Source of the DNA: Roseimicrobium sp. ORNL1
Lineage (GTDB): Bacteria; Verrucomicrobiota; Verrucomicrobiia; Verrucomicrobiales; Verrucomicrobiaceae
Direction of reading: 5' to 3'
Length of the DNA: 64,000 nucleotides
NCBI RefSeq assembly: GCF_011044495.1
Contig: NZ_CP049143.1
Span: forward strand, 6,820,001-6,884,000
Part shown: positions 7,332 through 16,167 of the stretch, piece after piece
How the letters are laid out: each line of letters begins with the position of its first letter
How positions within the stretch are numbered: the first letter of the stretch is position 1
The notes under the pieces: generated by a model
What the model was told of the DNA's origin: nothing
What the model saw: only the letters and a program-made list of their open reading frames with translations
The model's database searches: none
Translations under genes and position numbers: made by a program

Positions 7332-8768
7332 TCAGTCGTGCACTTCGCCCGGCTCGAACCAGCCGCGCTTACGGGACTCGTTGAGCACAGGGTCATTCAC
7401 GCGCTTCATCCATGTCTCCATTTTGGCATCAAGATCGCCGACAATTTTTTCGATCTTCTGCGCCTTGTCCTTACGACCGGCGCCACCCAGCAAGTTCTTT
7501 GTCTCCTCGGGATCATCCTTCACGTTATAGAGCTCATCCATGAGGTTGGCGTGGAAATGGCGCACATATTTCCACTCGTCCGTACGGATCATGCGCATGT
7601 AGGCGAGGCCGCTGTTGTGGAGATCATACTGGCCGAACCAATCGCTGCGCCAAGTAACGGAATCACCGCGCAGCAGAGGCGCGAAGTTTTCGCCTTCCAC
7701 TTTCCACCCCGCAGGGGGCGTCACACCAGTCATGCCCAGCAGGCTGGAGAAGTTGTCCAGGTTCAGCACCTGCTGTGAAATGACCATGCCGGACTTTGTC
7801 ACGCCCGGCCAGCGCACGATGAGAGGGATGCGCAGGGAGGTGTCCCACATGTTGGGACGCTTCGGGCCGGTCACACCTCCTGCCACCCACATGCCGTTGC
7901 CCTTGGTATGGATACCATGGTGTCCTATATTGTATCCGTGATCACTGGTGAACTGGATGATGGTCTTGTCCCACAATCCCTCCTTCTCCAGCCAGGCAAA
8001 GAGGCGTCCCAGGTTTCGGTCCACGCTGTGAATGGCGGCGTAGTATTCGCGGGTCCAAGTTTTAATCTGCTCCACATCGGCACCCTTGAAGGTTGGTACC
8101 GTGGGATCGAGATTGGCGAAGAGCTTGCTGTCCTCTTCCGGCACGGGCGTGTAGGCCGTGTGCGGCTCGCGAAAGTGCAGGCTCAGAGCAAAAGTTTTGG
8201 CCTTGTTCTCACCCAGCCAGCGGATGGCCTCATCCGTCAACAGATCCGCGCCGTAGCCCTTCACCTCCTTGGGGCCATCGGGGAAATCATAGGTGGGATT
8301 CATGGGCGAAGTGCCACCGCCGAGGAATCCATAAAAATGGTCAAAGCCCTGGGCTTTTGGATGTGCATCGGACTTGTCACCCAGGTGCCATTTGCCGATG
8401 AGCGCCGTGGTGTAGCCCGCCTGCTGGAGCACCTTGGGCCAGGTCACGACATCCCTTGTAAGGCCCACACCCGCCTTGGCCTCATTGGGGGCGATCCAGT
8501 CGGTCACGCCGAGTTGCGCGCCATACTTTCCGGTCATGAAGGTCACGCGGCTCGGCGAGCAGACCGGAGTGACCGTGAAGGCATTCTCAAAACGCGCACC
8601 TTCCTTCGCGAGGCGATCCATGTTCGGCGTGATGCTTTCCCTGTTTCCGTAGCAACCGACAGACCAGGCAGCCTGATCATCGGTGACGATGGAGATGACG
8701 TTCAACCGCTGCGCCCCGAGGATGGGCGCCACGAGCAGGCAGGCAAGAGGAAGAAGGATGCGAAGCAT
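7332..8768 (-). CDS. Secreted formylglycine-dependent sulfatase (S1 family)
   Basis: 478 residues from the ATG at 8768, chosen because it gives a signal peptide (MLRILLPLACLLVAPILG). A type I sulfatase hydrolysing sulfate esters, probably of a polysaccharide, in the periplasm or outside. Seen: metal ligands in SIVTDDQAAW near the N-terminus, the sulfatase signature C-S-P-S-R with Cys70, the residue matured to formylglycine by an FGE enzyme, followed by TFMTGK, then TALIGKWHLG (Lys/His of the active site) and FTSDHGYNIGHHG with the distal metal ligands. It is convergent in neither direction: a divergent start faces the YdbH-like gene across 129 bp. No FGE gene is in the window. Verrucomicrobia commonly carry many such sulfatases. 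Confidence 0.93.
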   Translation of the reverse strand: MLRILLPLACLLVAPILGAQRLNVISIVTDDQAAWSVGCYGNRESITPNMDRLAKEGARFENAFTVTPVCSPSRVTFMTGKYGAQLGVTDWIAPNEAKAGVGLTRDVVTWPKVLQQAGYTTALIGKWHLGDKSDAHPKAQGFDHFYGFLGGGTSPMNPTYDFPDGPKEVKGYGADLLTDEAIRWLGENKAKTFALSLHFREPHTAYTPVPEEDSKLFANLDPTVPTFKGADVEQIKTWTREYYAAIHSVDRNLGRLFAWLEKEGLWDKTIIQFTSDHGYNIGHHGIHTKGNGMWVAGGVTGPKRPNMWDTSLRIPLIVRWPGVTKSGMVISQQVLNLDNFSSLLGMTGVTPPAGWKVEGENFAPLLRGDSVTWRSDWFGQYDLHNSGLAYMRMIRTDEWKYVRHFHANLMDELYNVKDDPEETKNLLGGAGRKDKAQKIEKIVGDLDAKMETWMKRVNDPVLNESRKRGWFEPGEVHD

Positions 8769-8897
8769 GCCGCTCTCAACGGCATCTCGCTGCGTGATGT
8801 TACACTTGCTTGCGCAGGAAGCGGACTGAGGCGCATCAGCAAATCGATTGCGCATGCAAGCCTTCCAAGTGCGATTAGACTGGGACACCTCCAACCC

Positions 8898-11800
8898 ATG
8901 AGCGATTCTGCGCAGAATCAGCAGCAACCCCCCAGGCCGAAACGGCCGCTGTGGCGGCGCCTGCTTCGGCGGGTGTTCGTGGTCGGCTCGATTCTCGTCC
9001 TCCTCGCGCTGCTGATCCTTGGGGCCGGTGTGTGGTACGCCAGTCACAATCGTGTGCGTCTAGCCAATCGTGCCTTGCAAGACCTGGGTTCCTTCCGTGG
9101 TCAGCTCGAAGCGGTGCAACTGGATCGGCACGGAAACTTTGATGTGCGCGGTCTGGAGTTGGCCGACAAAGCCACCGGAAAGACCGTAGTGCGGCTGCCG
9201 AAGATCACCGGGAAATTTGAATGGGGCGCGCTGCGGTCCAATTCAGTCGAGTCCCTGGTGCTTGAGAATCCAGAGATTCACCTCGACGAAATGGCGCTCA
9301 AAGCGTTCACGACTTCAGGAGACAGCCCTGCTGTCACGGGAGCGGAGGAAGGAGCCCAAGGCTTCGCCGGCCTGCGCATCGACAAGCTGCAGCTGAAGGA
9401 CGCGAAGGTCAGCTTCACGGACAAGGATGGAACGCGCCACGAAGTGGACGTGAACTACCTGGCAGACAAGCTCGCCGTGGATTCCCAGGGTCTGCTCAAC
9501 ACTGGCGAGCAGCAGCTCACCATTTCACATGAGGACCTGGACATGGAACGCGCACCATACGGGGTGCGCCTGCTGGAGGCCAAGGGACGCATCAAGGATG
9601 GGGTGGTGGATCTGGATGAAGTGAATGTGCAACAACCGGTACTACACGCCACGCCGCAGGTGTTGGGTGAGTTTGGAGTAGACGTCAGTGGCGGAACGGC
9701 TGCGCCCAAATCCCTGCCAACCACCGGCCCGCTCTCCCAGGGAAAACTCGGTCTGATCCGCGGTATCCGCGTGGGGAAACTGGGGGTGAAGGATCTCTCG
9801 GTGAGCACGAGAGGGTTTACACCGGGCAATCCCACCGGCATCCAACTTCCCGACACGGGCATTGTGATCCCGCGTTATGAGGCGGATGAGTTGTCCTGGA
9901 AACTGGGTGAGCCCCTTCATGCCGGAGCACAGCGACTGCTGTTCCAGGATTTGAAGGTTGCCTCCGAGACGGATGAAGGAGTACTCAACATTCGCGAACT
10001 GAGCGTGGCACTGAATCCCAAGGAAGACGCACAGCCCTGGACGGTCCGCTATCTGCGCATCAACGATCCGAACATCCACTGGACTCACGGGCTGCATCAA
10101 GCGCTGCAAGAGAAGGTGGCGGCGTTCGGGATGGCAAAGCCACCCTCGCCACCCGCACAACAGTCGCCCGCAACGCCTCCTTCCACGGCACCCCCGCCTG
10201 CAGAAACAACCACCACCGCGAATGTGGTGCGCATCATGAAGGCCGGCATCACGGGGGCCACGGTGAAGATTTCCGATCGGGATCTCATGCCTTTTGATCT
10301 CATGGCGCACGCTGGACTGATGCTCACGGAGATTGAATTCGGCGCGCAGGGATGGAAGTCGCAGAGCTTTCAATCGCTGGAGGTGACGGAGGGCAAGCTT
10401 CAGTTCCCTGCGGAACAGGGTGCCCCCGATCGTGCGCCCTTTTTCGAACTGCCGGCCGGCGAGTTGGTGATGAAGCCGGACGAGTGGAACGAGAATCGCA
10501 AAGTGGCCCGCCTTTCCCTCGAAAAACCCGTGGTGCGCCTGCGTGATGGCAACACGCCGTGGATACCTCACGGGCACGTGCTGGAAGGTCCGCCCTATCC
10601 TGTTCCAGTTCCATCCACGACAAAGGACCAACCTGCGGAACAGCAGCAACAACAACCGCAGCCTTCGTCTGACATTGTGGCTGCGGTTCCGCTCGTAGGC
10701 CCACCCGCGCCCATTGAGCAGCCGTGGTGGAAACGGCTGCACTACGGCCAACTCACGGTGAAGGATGGCTTCACAGACCTCGTGCTTTTCCTCCCGCGCC
10801 CGGTGGACATGCAAGCCAAGGTGAACATCACTACCGAGCGCACCACCACGGGAGGCAGCCGGCATCGCGTACGCATTGAAGACTTCGCCGGAAAGCTGCC
10901 CACCCTCTCCAAGCTCCCCTTCCCCGTGCTCCAGGCCGGCGTGCTCGAGGGATCGGTGCTGCTGCCGGAAATGTGGAGCCAGCGCCGCATCGAGGAACTG
11001 AAACTCACCGGCGCCAACATCGAAGTGGGCGAAGCGCTGATGAAGCTCTTCGAACCGGAGAAGAACCCCAAGAATACGGCAGACACCTCTGCAACTACGA
11101 CTCCTCCCAGCACCACTGCGCAGCCTGGTGATCCCTGGCGTGTGGGTCTTCTCCAGGTGGCGGACAGCTCTGTCTCGCTGCAGCACATCATTCCCGGACT
11201 GCAGTCCGTGCACTTCGGGCTTGCCTTTGAAGTGCATGAATCACCGCTGCTCATGGAGGATATCCTGAAGGACGCCACACCACAGCGGATAGAGCTGGCA
11301 AACATCCGCATCCCCTCGGTGCAGGATCCGGATCGTTCCGTGGCTGAGTTGGAAAAGATTGCCATCTCACTCAGCCTGCAAGGGCTCGCCCGGAAGGAGA
11401 TCGACCACATTGAGATCGTGAATCCCACTCTCTACGTGGGCGAGGATCTCTTCTGGTATGTCGATTACTATCGCAAGTACATGGCAGGCGGCACCCCTTC
11501 ACCAGAGGGACCGCAGATGGTGGCAGCCGATGATGACTTCGAGTTCGCAGTGTCCAGCGCGGTGATTGAGAGTGAGCCTCCCTTGAGCGAGGCGGCGTGG
11601 AGCATCAAGCGTTTGCAGGTGCATGATGGGAAGCTGATCATCTCCCCCAAGGGCAAGCCGTTGTTCAAGACGCCCTTCCCTTTCAAGGTGGATACCGAAG
11701 TGACCCGTGGAACTCTTCAAGCGGACCTGGAAATTCCGCCGGATACCTATCCCATTCCACAGATCGATCTGAAATTGGTGGGCATGCGCGGCAGGGTGCA

Positions 11801-12437
11801 GTTCAACCTGCCTTTCAAGCAGAAGGACAACAACCTCACCGAAACCTTCGAGGTGGACAGCATCCAATACGATGACTTCAAAACCGGAAAGGCCTTCCTC
11901 ACGGTGACCTATGACAAGGCGGGGATCTATGCGAAATTCGGCGCGGAAGCGTACGAGGGCTATCTCAACGGTGAGGCGAATGTCTACCTCACTGACAGCT
12001 ACCACTGGGATGGCTGGGTCACCGGCAAGAACGTGGAGACGAAGCACCTCGCACAGATCCTGACGCCCACCTATTTCTTCATGGAAGGGAAGGTGGAAAC
12101 CTCCCTCGTAGCGCAAGGCAGCATGGATGAACTCTACCAGGGAGATGCCTCCTTCAAGAACCTGACTCCGGGAAAGATCAGCATCAAGGCCCTGGATGAT
12201 GTGATCAAGGATCTGCCGAAGGAATGGGATCCGCTGCGGCAGCAGATCACCAAGATTGGACTGGAAACGATGCGGGACTTCGCCTATGACCGGGCGGAGA
12301 TGAAGACGCGCTTCTACGGTCGCGAGGGCAACGGATACCTCCGCTTCATCGGTCCGCAGGGCTCTCGCAACTTCGACATCAACGTGTACGATCACCGGTG
12401 GACAGACGACAACGCGGACAAAAAACCGGCCCCATGA
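8898..12437 (+). CDS. YdbH-like giant membrane-anchored AsmA/TamB-type protein
   Basis: 1179 residues from the ATG at 8898. A cytoplasmic Pro/Arg-rich N-terminus and one membrane helix (about 22-45, VVGSILVLLALLILGAGVWYA) are followed by more than 1000 residues of beta-strand-rich repeats with AsmA-style features (VRLPKITGKFEW, LVLENPEIHLDE, LRIDKLQLKDAKVSF, IRVGKLGVKDLSV). The C-terminal 250 residues (FEVDSIQYDDFKTGKAFL, AYEGYLNGEANVYL, GSMDELYQGDASFKNLTPGKISI) fit the DctA/YdbH domain. In E. coli, YdbH is one of the AsmA-like bridges implicated in phospholipid traffic between inner and outer membrane and works with YnbE and YdbL. The next gene overlaps by ATGA and carries both those modules, which strongly supports the assignment. 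Two Pro/Thr/Gln-rich insertions (about 415-440 and 575-600) are extra. Confidence 0.8.
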   Translation: MSDSAQNQQQPPRPKRPLWRRLLRRVFVVGSILVLLALLILGAGVWYASHNRVRLANRALQDLGSFRGQLEAVQLDRHGNFDVRGLELADKATGKTVVRLPKITGKFEWGALRSNSVESLVLENPEIHLDEMALKAFTTSGDSPAVTGAEEGAQGFAGLRIDKLQLKDAKVSFTDKDGTRHEVDVNYLADKLAVDSQGLLNTGEQQLTISHEDLDMERAPYGVRLLEAKGRIKDGVVDLDEVNVQQPVLHATPQVLGEFGVDVSGGTAAPKSLPTTGPLSQGKLGLIRGIRVGKLGVKDLSVSTRGFTPGNPTGIQLPDTGIVIPRYEADELSWKLGEPLHAGAQRLLFQDLKVASETDEGVLNIRELSVALNPKEDAQPWTVRYLRINDPNIHWTHGLHQALQEKVAAFGMAKPPSPPAQQSPATPPSTAPPPAETTTTANVVRIMKAGITGATVKISDRDLMPFDLMAHAGLMLTEIEFGAQGWKSQSFQSLEVTEGKLQFPAEQGAPDRAPFFELPAGELVMKPDEWNENRKVARLSLEKPVVRLRDGNTPWIPHGHVLEGPPYPVPVPSTTKDQPAEQQQQQPQPSSDIVAAVPLVGPPAPIEQPWWKRLHYGQLTVKDGFTDLVLFLPRPVDMQAKVNITTERTTTGGSRHRVRIEDFAGKLPTLSKLPFPVLQAGVLEGSVLLPEMWSQRRIEELKLTGANIEVGEALMKLFEPEKNPKNTADTSATTTPPSTTAQPGDPWRVGLLQVADSSVSLQHIIPGLQSVHFGLAFEVHESPLLMEDILKDATPQRIELANIRIPSVQDPDRSVAELEKIAISLSLQGLARKEIDHIEIVNPTLYVGEDLFWYVDYYRKYMAGGTPSPEGPQMVAADDDFEFAVSSAVIESEPPLSEAAWSIKRLQVHDGKLIISPKGKPLFKTPFPFKVDTEVTRGTLQADLEIPPDTYPIPQIDLKLVGMRGRVQFNLPFKQKDNNLTETFEVDSIQYDDFKTGKAFLTVTYDKAGIYAKFGAEAYEGYLNGEANVYLTDSYHWDGWVTGKNVETKHLAQILTPTYFFMEGKVETSLVAQGSMDELYQGDASFKNLTPGKISIKALDDVIKDLPKEWDPLRQQITKIGLETMRDFAYDRAEMKTRFYGREGNGYLRFIGPQGSRNFDINVYDHRWTDDNADKKPAP

Positions 12438-13072
12438 CGATGACCCCCACCACGACCATGGATGCCCCGAAGCAGTTTTCCAAAAACGTCTCACGCTCAG
12501 TGCTGGCGCTGGTGCTGCTGGGCTCCGCCTCATGCAACTCCTTCAAGGTGGATCTCCAATCCCCGGAACCCATCAAGGTGGATGTGAACATGCGCCTGAA
12601 TGTCTACCAATACAAAGGAGACGAACCCGACAAGCCCAACGAAGAGCAAGCGCGCTTTGACGAGGCACAGACGCGCATCCGGAATCGCTACGCTGAAATC
12701 CAGACCTTCAAGAACAACGCTTTCGTGGGCGAGGATCATCGCGGTCTGCTTCATCTCCGTGAGAAACCCGCAGGTGAATGGGGGGACTACGTGGAGAAGC
12801 AGGTCAACAGCGAGAACGATGACCGCACCCTGGTGATTCGCCACCGCGCCAAGGAGACCAACCGCGCCATGCACGAAGTGCAGGAGGAGAACTGGAAGGA
12901 GAGAACCAGCAAAGCGTACCACGGCGAGTGGATCGAGGTGGTCGGCGACAAGCCCGGGACCTACAAGTGGGTGCAGTCCAACGGTCCGCGCCAGAAACCC
13001 GCCAGCGACACCGCGGGTGACCAAGCCAAGCCAGCGCCGGGCACGAACGCAAGCCCGGCACCGGGAACTTGA
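12434..13072 (+). CDS. YnbE-YdbL fusion lipoprotein (DUF1318 C-terminus)
   Basis: 212 residues; the start overlaps the YdbH-like stop (ATGA), indicating translational coupling. A signal peptide with lipobox GSASC (Cys34) begins a YnbE-like module (FKVDLQSPEPIKVDVNMRLNV, about 36-56), where E. coli YnbE has the same 'PkePI.in.n' pattern. It continues into a YdbL/DUF1318-type domain (about 65-175): RIRNRYAEIQTFK, VGEDHRGLLHLR, VNSENDDRTLVI, NWKERTSKAYHGEWIEV and a terminal YKWVQ match the DUF1318 rhythm. In E. coli these are two separate periplasmic proteins. The last 35 residues are a Pro/Ala-rich tail. Inferred role: the outer-membrane partner of the YdbH-type bridge. Confidence 0.8.
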   Translation: MTMTPTTTMDAPKQFSKNVSRSVLALVLLGSASCNSFKVDLQSPEPIKVDVNMRLNVYQYKGDEPDKPNEEQARFDEAQTRIRNRYAEIQTFKNNAFVGEDHRGLLHLREKPAGEWGDYVEKQVNSENDDRTLVIRHRAKETNRAMHEVQEENWKERTSKAYHGEWIEVVGDKPGTYKWVQSNGPRQKPASDTAGDQAKPAPGTNASPAPGT

Positions 13073-13097
13073 TGTTCAATTGCGCTATCTGGACTGG

Positions 13098-13910
13098 CTA
13101 GCGCAACGGTAGGGGATTCGCGTCTACCGGCGGTGATTTTTCACCAATGAAGACACGCTCTCCCAACATCTTCGGCTCAGCCTTGAGGAACTCGACATCG
13201 AGCACCGCCACCACGCGGGCGATGGTTTCACGGGCGTACTGCTTCCACATGCTGGTGCCTGTGACATCTGCCGCATTGTAGGCGACGCACTCGGAAAGGC
13301 CGTTGCGATGGGCGATGTAGATGGCGCGTTCGTTGTGGTACTTCTGGGAGACGATGATGAACTCGCTCTGGCCAAACACCTTTCGAGCGCGCAGCACGCT
13401 GTCGAGGGTGCGGAACCCCGCATAATCACAATAGATCCTGGTCGCCGGCACTCCGAGGACGATGAGCGCTGCCTTCATTTCGCTGGCTTCATCATAGCCT
13501 TTCCGGGAGTTGTCCCCGCTGACGATGAGGAACTGGGCCTTCTTGTTCTTGTACAGATCCGCAGCCGCCCGCATGCGAGCCTTGAAGAACTGATTGTCGT
13601 GGCCGTCCGTCTTCGGCACGGTGCCCAATACCAGGGCACACTCCCGAGCGGGGACATCCGCAATGTTGTCATACACCTTCCCGCGTGAGATGCCCCAGAC
13701 GATCAAGTAGAAGGCCGCAATCGCAATGCAGAGGTGGGTGCCGAGCACCATAAAACGCACGAGCCAGCGTTTCAGAAACTGGTCGAACCAGACCATTTCC
13801 GCGTGGATCCAGTCCCCCAAGGAACGCCGGGCGGGGCTCTTTCCAGTGATCGACGGAGCCACGCCGAAGCGTGTACGACCGCCTCCCTGGACCTTGGATT
13901 CTTGACGCAT
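13098..13910 (-). CDS. SanA/YdcF-like DUF218 membrane protein
   Basis: 270 residues from the ATG at 13910, which has AGGA nine bases upstream; an internal ATG at 13796 (232 residues) begins directly before the membrane helix and is the alternative. After one transmembrane helix (about 51-73) comes a DUF218 domain: ARECALVLGTVPKTDG, FFKARMRAAADLYKNKKAQFLIVSG, then DEASEMKAALIVLGVPATRIY and AGFRTLDSVLRARKVFG. The layout is that of E. coli SanA, an inner-membrane protein with a periplasmic domain linked to envelope barrier function. The biochemical activity is unknown. It is divergent from dtd with only 18 bp between starts. Confidence 0.8.
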   Translation of the reverse strand: MRQESKVQGGGRTRFGVAPSITGKSPARRSLGDWIHAEMVWFDQFLKRWLVRFMVLGTHLCIAIAAFYLIVWGISRGKVYDNIADVPARECALVLGTVPKTDGHDNQFFKARMRAAADLYKNKKAQFLIVSGDNSRKGYDEASEMKAALIVLGVPATRIYCDYAGFRTLDSVLRARKVFGQSEFIIVSQKYHNERAIYIAHRNGLSECVAYNAADVTGTSMWKQYARETIARVVAVLDVEFLKAEPKMLGERVFIGEKSPPVDANPLPLR

Positions 13911-13928
13911 GCGTTAGCATCCTGCTCC

Positions 13929-14381
13929 ATGCGGGCTTTGATTCAACGGGTTTCCACGGCGGAAGTACATATTGAGAGTGAGCCAGCAGCCCGCATCGAC
14001 GCCGGGTTGCTCATTTTGCTTGGCATTGAAGAAGCCGATCAAGACGAGGACATCGAATGGCTCGCAGGTAAGCTGGCCCGACTGCGAATCTTCTCTGATG
14101 CCGAGGGAAAGATGAACGCGAGTGTCACGGAAATTGGTGGTGATGCACTGGTTGTGAGTCAGTTCACGCTGCACGCCAACACCCGGAAGGGCAATCGGCC
14201 GAGCTTCATCCGGGCGGCTAGACCTGAGGTGGCGATCCCGCTTTACGAAAAATTCCTCGCCCGATTGGAGGGAGAAATGGGAAGGCCGGTTGCGCGCGGC
14301 GTCTTTGGCGCGGATATGAAAGTCTCCCTAGTCAATGATGGGCCAGTGACGATCTGGATGGACACCAAGGCGAGGGAATAA
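13929..14381 (+). CDS. dtd: D-aminoacyl-tRNA deacylase
   Basis: 150 residues, the normal DTD length. It removes D-amino acids (and glycine mischarged onto tRNA-Ala) from tRNA in the cytosol. Starts MRALIQRVSTAEV. The two family motifs that build the dimer-interface active site are present: VSQFTLHAN (standard SQFTL) and NDGPVTIWMDT (GP-cis-Pro motif). A longer upstream frame overlapping the SanA-like start is rejected. Confidence 0.96.
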   Translation: MRALIQRVSTAEVHIESEPAARIDAGLLILLGIEEADQDEDIEWLAGKLARLRIFSDAEGKMNASVTEIGGDALVVSQFTLHANTRKGNRPSFIRAARPEVAIPLYEKFLARLEGEMGRPVARGVFGADMKVSLVNDGPVTIWMDTKARE

Positions 14382-14475
14382 CCATTGAGCAGATCGCGCC
14401 CTTAAGCGTCCAATTCCTGCATGAAAGGGTCGGACGTTGCAAAGACGACAGACCTATGTATTCTCTGCGCCCAAA

Positions 14476-16041
14476 ATGACCCCTGTGGAACATTTTTTCC
14501 TGCGTCCGGCAACGGTGATGCTGAGCGTCCTGATGCTATGCTCAGGTGCTGGCTGGACCGCGTTTGGGGCTGAAACCTCCAAAAAGAAGGCGACCGAGGA
14601 GGAGGAATCCAGCAAAAAGCCCACGAAGACGAGTGGCAAGACCGCCACCACGTCCTCATCCGGCGGCTCAAAGTCCACCACTTCCGAAAAACCGGCTGCC
14701 GCGAGCGGCTCGAAGTCTGGAAGCAAGTCTTCCAAAGAAGAGTCGACCACGACGACCGCCAAAAAGGAGGAGTCCAAGCCGAAGACCGAGCCTGCTCCCG
14801 CCAAAACCAAGACCGTTGCCAAGGCCGACCCTCCGAAGGAGAAGGAAAAGGACAAAGAACCTGAAAAGGAGAAAGAGACGGACACGAAGTCGACCGCGGA
14901 GAAGACGATCAAGCCGGAACCGAAGACCGAGCCCGTCAAACCCTCCGAGCCGAAGGATGTGACCTCCACCGCCAAGGCGACGAGCCGGGAAATGGACTCG
15001 AAAGAAAATCCTGACTCCGAATTCGGCCACGAAACCGAGTCGGACAAGAAGGCCAAGAGTGATGCGGCCGCAGGCAGCAAGACCGCAGCTGCCGTCACCA
15101 ACAGCAGCGACATCGCTGGATGGGAAATCCTTCATTATCAAGGCGCTGACTACGTCACCGCCAACAGCGTGCACCGCTTCTACCGCTTCCACAACCTTGC
15201 AGTGGAAGGCAACCGGGTCTCCTTCACCTCACCCGTGCTCATCATGCGCGCCACGCTCGGCAGCCAGGACCTGCTGATCAATAACATCAAGTTCGTGCTG
15301 AATGACCCGGTGCTGGAGCTCAACGGCAAGCCCTGCTTCTCCCGGCTGGACCTGTGCAAGCTCATCGACCCCGTCCTGCGCCCCAGCTATATTAATACCA
15401 GCAGCGGCTTCGACACGGTGGTAATCGACCCCGGCCACGGCGGGCATGACTCCGGAGCGCGCGGCATCTACGGCTACGAGAAAGATTTTGCCCTGAAACT
15501 GGCCTTCAACCTGAAATCCCAACTGGAAGCCCAGGGAATCCGGGTGGTGATGACCCGCACGACGGACACTTTCATCTCGCTGGGAGGCCGGGTGCAGTTC
15601 GCGAACAAGATTCCGAACAGTATTTATGTCAGTCTCCACTTCAATTCCGGCCCCAGCACGGGTACTGGGATTGAAACTTTTGCCCTGACGCCGCAGGGCG
15701 CCTCGTCGGTCTACGGAGCCCGGACCGTGGACGCCTACTCCTTCAACGGCAACCAGCGAGACTCCGAAAACATCGCACTGGCCACGGCCATCCACGCCTC
15801 GGTGGTGAATCACTTCAAGCTGGTAGACCGCGGCGTGAAGCGCGCTCGCTGGTACGTGCTGAAGGGGTTAGAGCGCCCCGGCGTGCTGTTTGAAGGCGGT
15901 TTCGTGACCAGCCCCGTCGACGGCAGGCTCATTGCCGCCGACAATTTCCGGCGCGAGATGGCCGCCACCCTGTGCCAGGCAATCATGAACTACAAACGAG
16001 CCCTCCGTCCCAGCGGTGCCCGACCGATGGGCGCGAGATGA
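14476..16041 (+). CDS. Secreted N-acetylmuramoyl-L-alanine amidase (Amidase_3) with charged linker
   Basis: 521 residues from the ATG at 14476, which begins the signal peptide (MTPVEHFFLRPATVMLSVLM...). Residues about 33-205 are a low-complexity Lys/Glu/Ser/Thr/Pro spacer (many KxEEK, KEKDK, TKST runs). About 210-310 form a small domain resembling the AMIN/SH3-like prefix of amidases, and 312-515 the zinc amidase: ligand His321 in DPGHGG, Glu335 in YGYEKD, His388 in SLHFN and the catalytic Glu473 in FEGGFVTS. It cleaves the amide between MurNAc and L-Ala in peptidoglycan, as AmiA/B/C do at cell division. The charged linker is unusually long. Regulators of EnvC type are not adjacent. Confidence 0.93.
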   Translation: MTPVEHFFLRPATVMLSVLMLCSGAGWTAFGAETSKKKATEEEESSKKPTKTSGKTATTSSSGGSKSTTSEKPAAASGSKSGSKSSKEESTTTTAKKEESKPKTEPAPAKTKTVAKADPPKEKEKDKEPEKEKETDTKSTAEKTIKPEPKTEPVKPSEPKDVTSTAKATSREMDSKENPDSEFGHETESDKKAKSDAAAGSKTAAAVTNSSDIAGWEILHYQGADYVTANSVHRFYRFHNLAVEGNRVSFTSPVLIMRATLGSQDLLINNIKFVLNDPVLELNGKPCFSRLDLCKLIDPVLRPSYINTSSGFDTVVIDPGHGGHDSGARGIYGYEKDFALKLAFNLKSQLEAQGIRVVMTRTTDTFISLGGRVQFANKIPNSIYVSLHFNSGPSTGTGIETFALTPQGASSVYGARTVDAYSFNGNQRDSENIALATAIHASVVNHFKLVDRGVKRARWYVLKGLERPGVLFEGGFVTSPVDGRLIAADNFRREMAATLCQAIMNYKRALRPSGARPMGAR

Positions 16042-16167
16042 GATAAGTTCGCGATAGCCCTTGTGCTCCCCCCCGGAGTGCCTTAATCTAGGCGCCCACT
16101 CCACCAAAATCGCAGGAAGGCATGATCTGCTCGGTGCCGTCTTGCGAACATTTGCGTGACCCCGAAC

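Noticed and set aside
7908-8897. Large upstream extension of the YdbH-like frame antisense to the sulfatase
   Set aside because: It runs antisense through the sulfatase coding region; the true start at 8898 gives the expected cytoplasmic N-terminus and membrane helix, and the extension has no domain similarity.
9642-11237. Open frame antisense to the YdbH-like gene
   Set aside because: Arg/His/Leu-rich shadow of a high-GC coding strand without recognisable domains.
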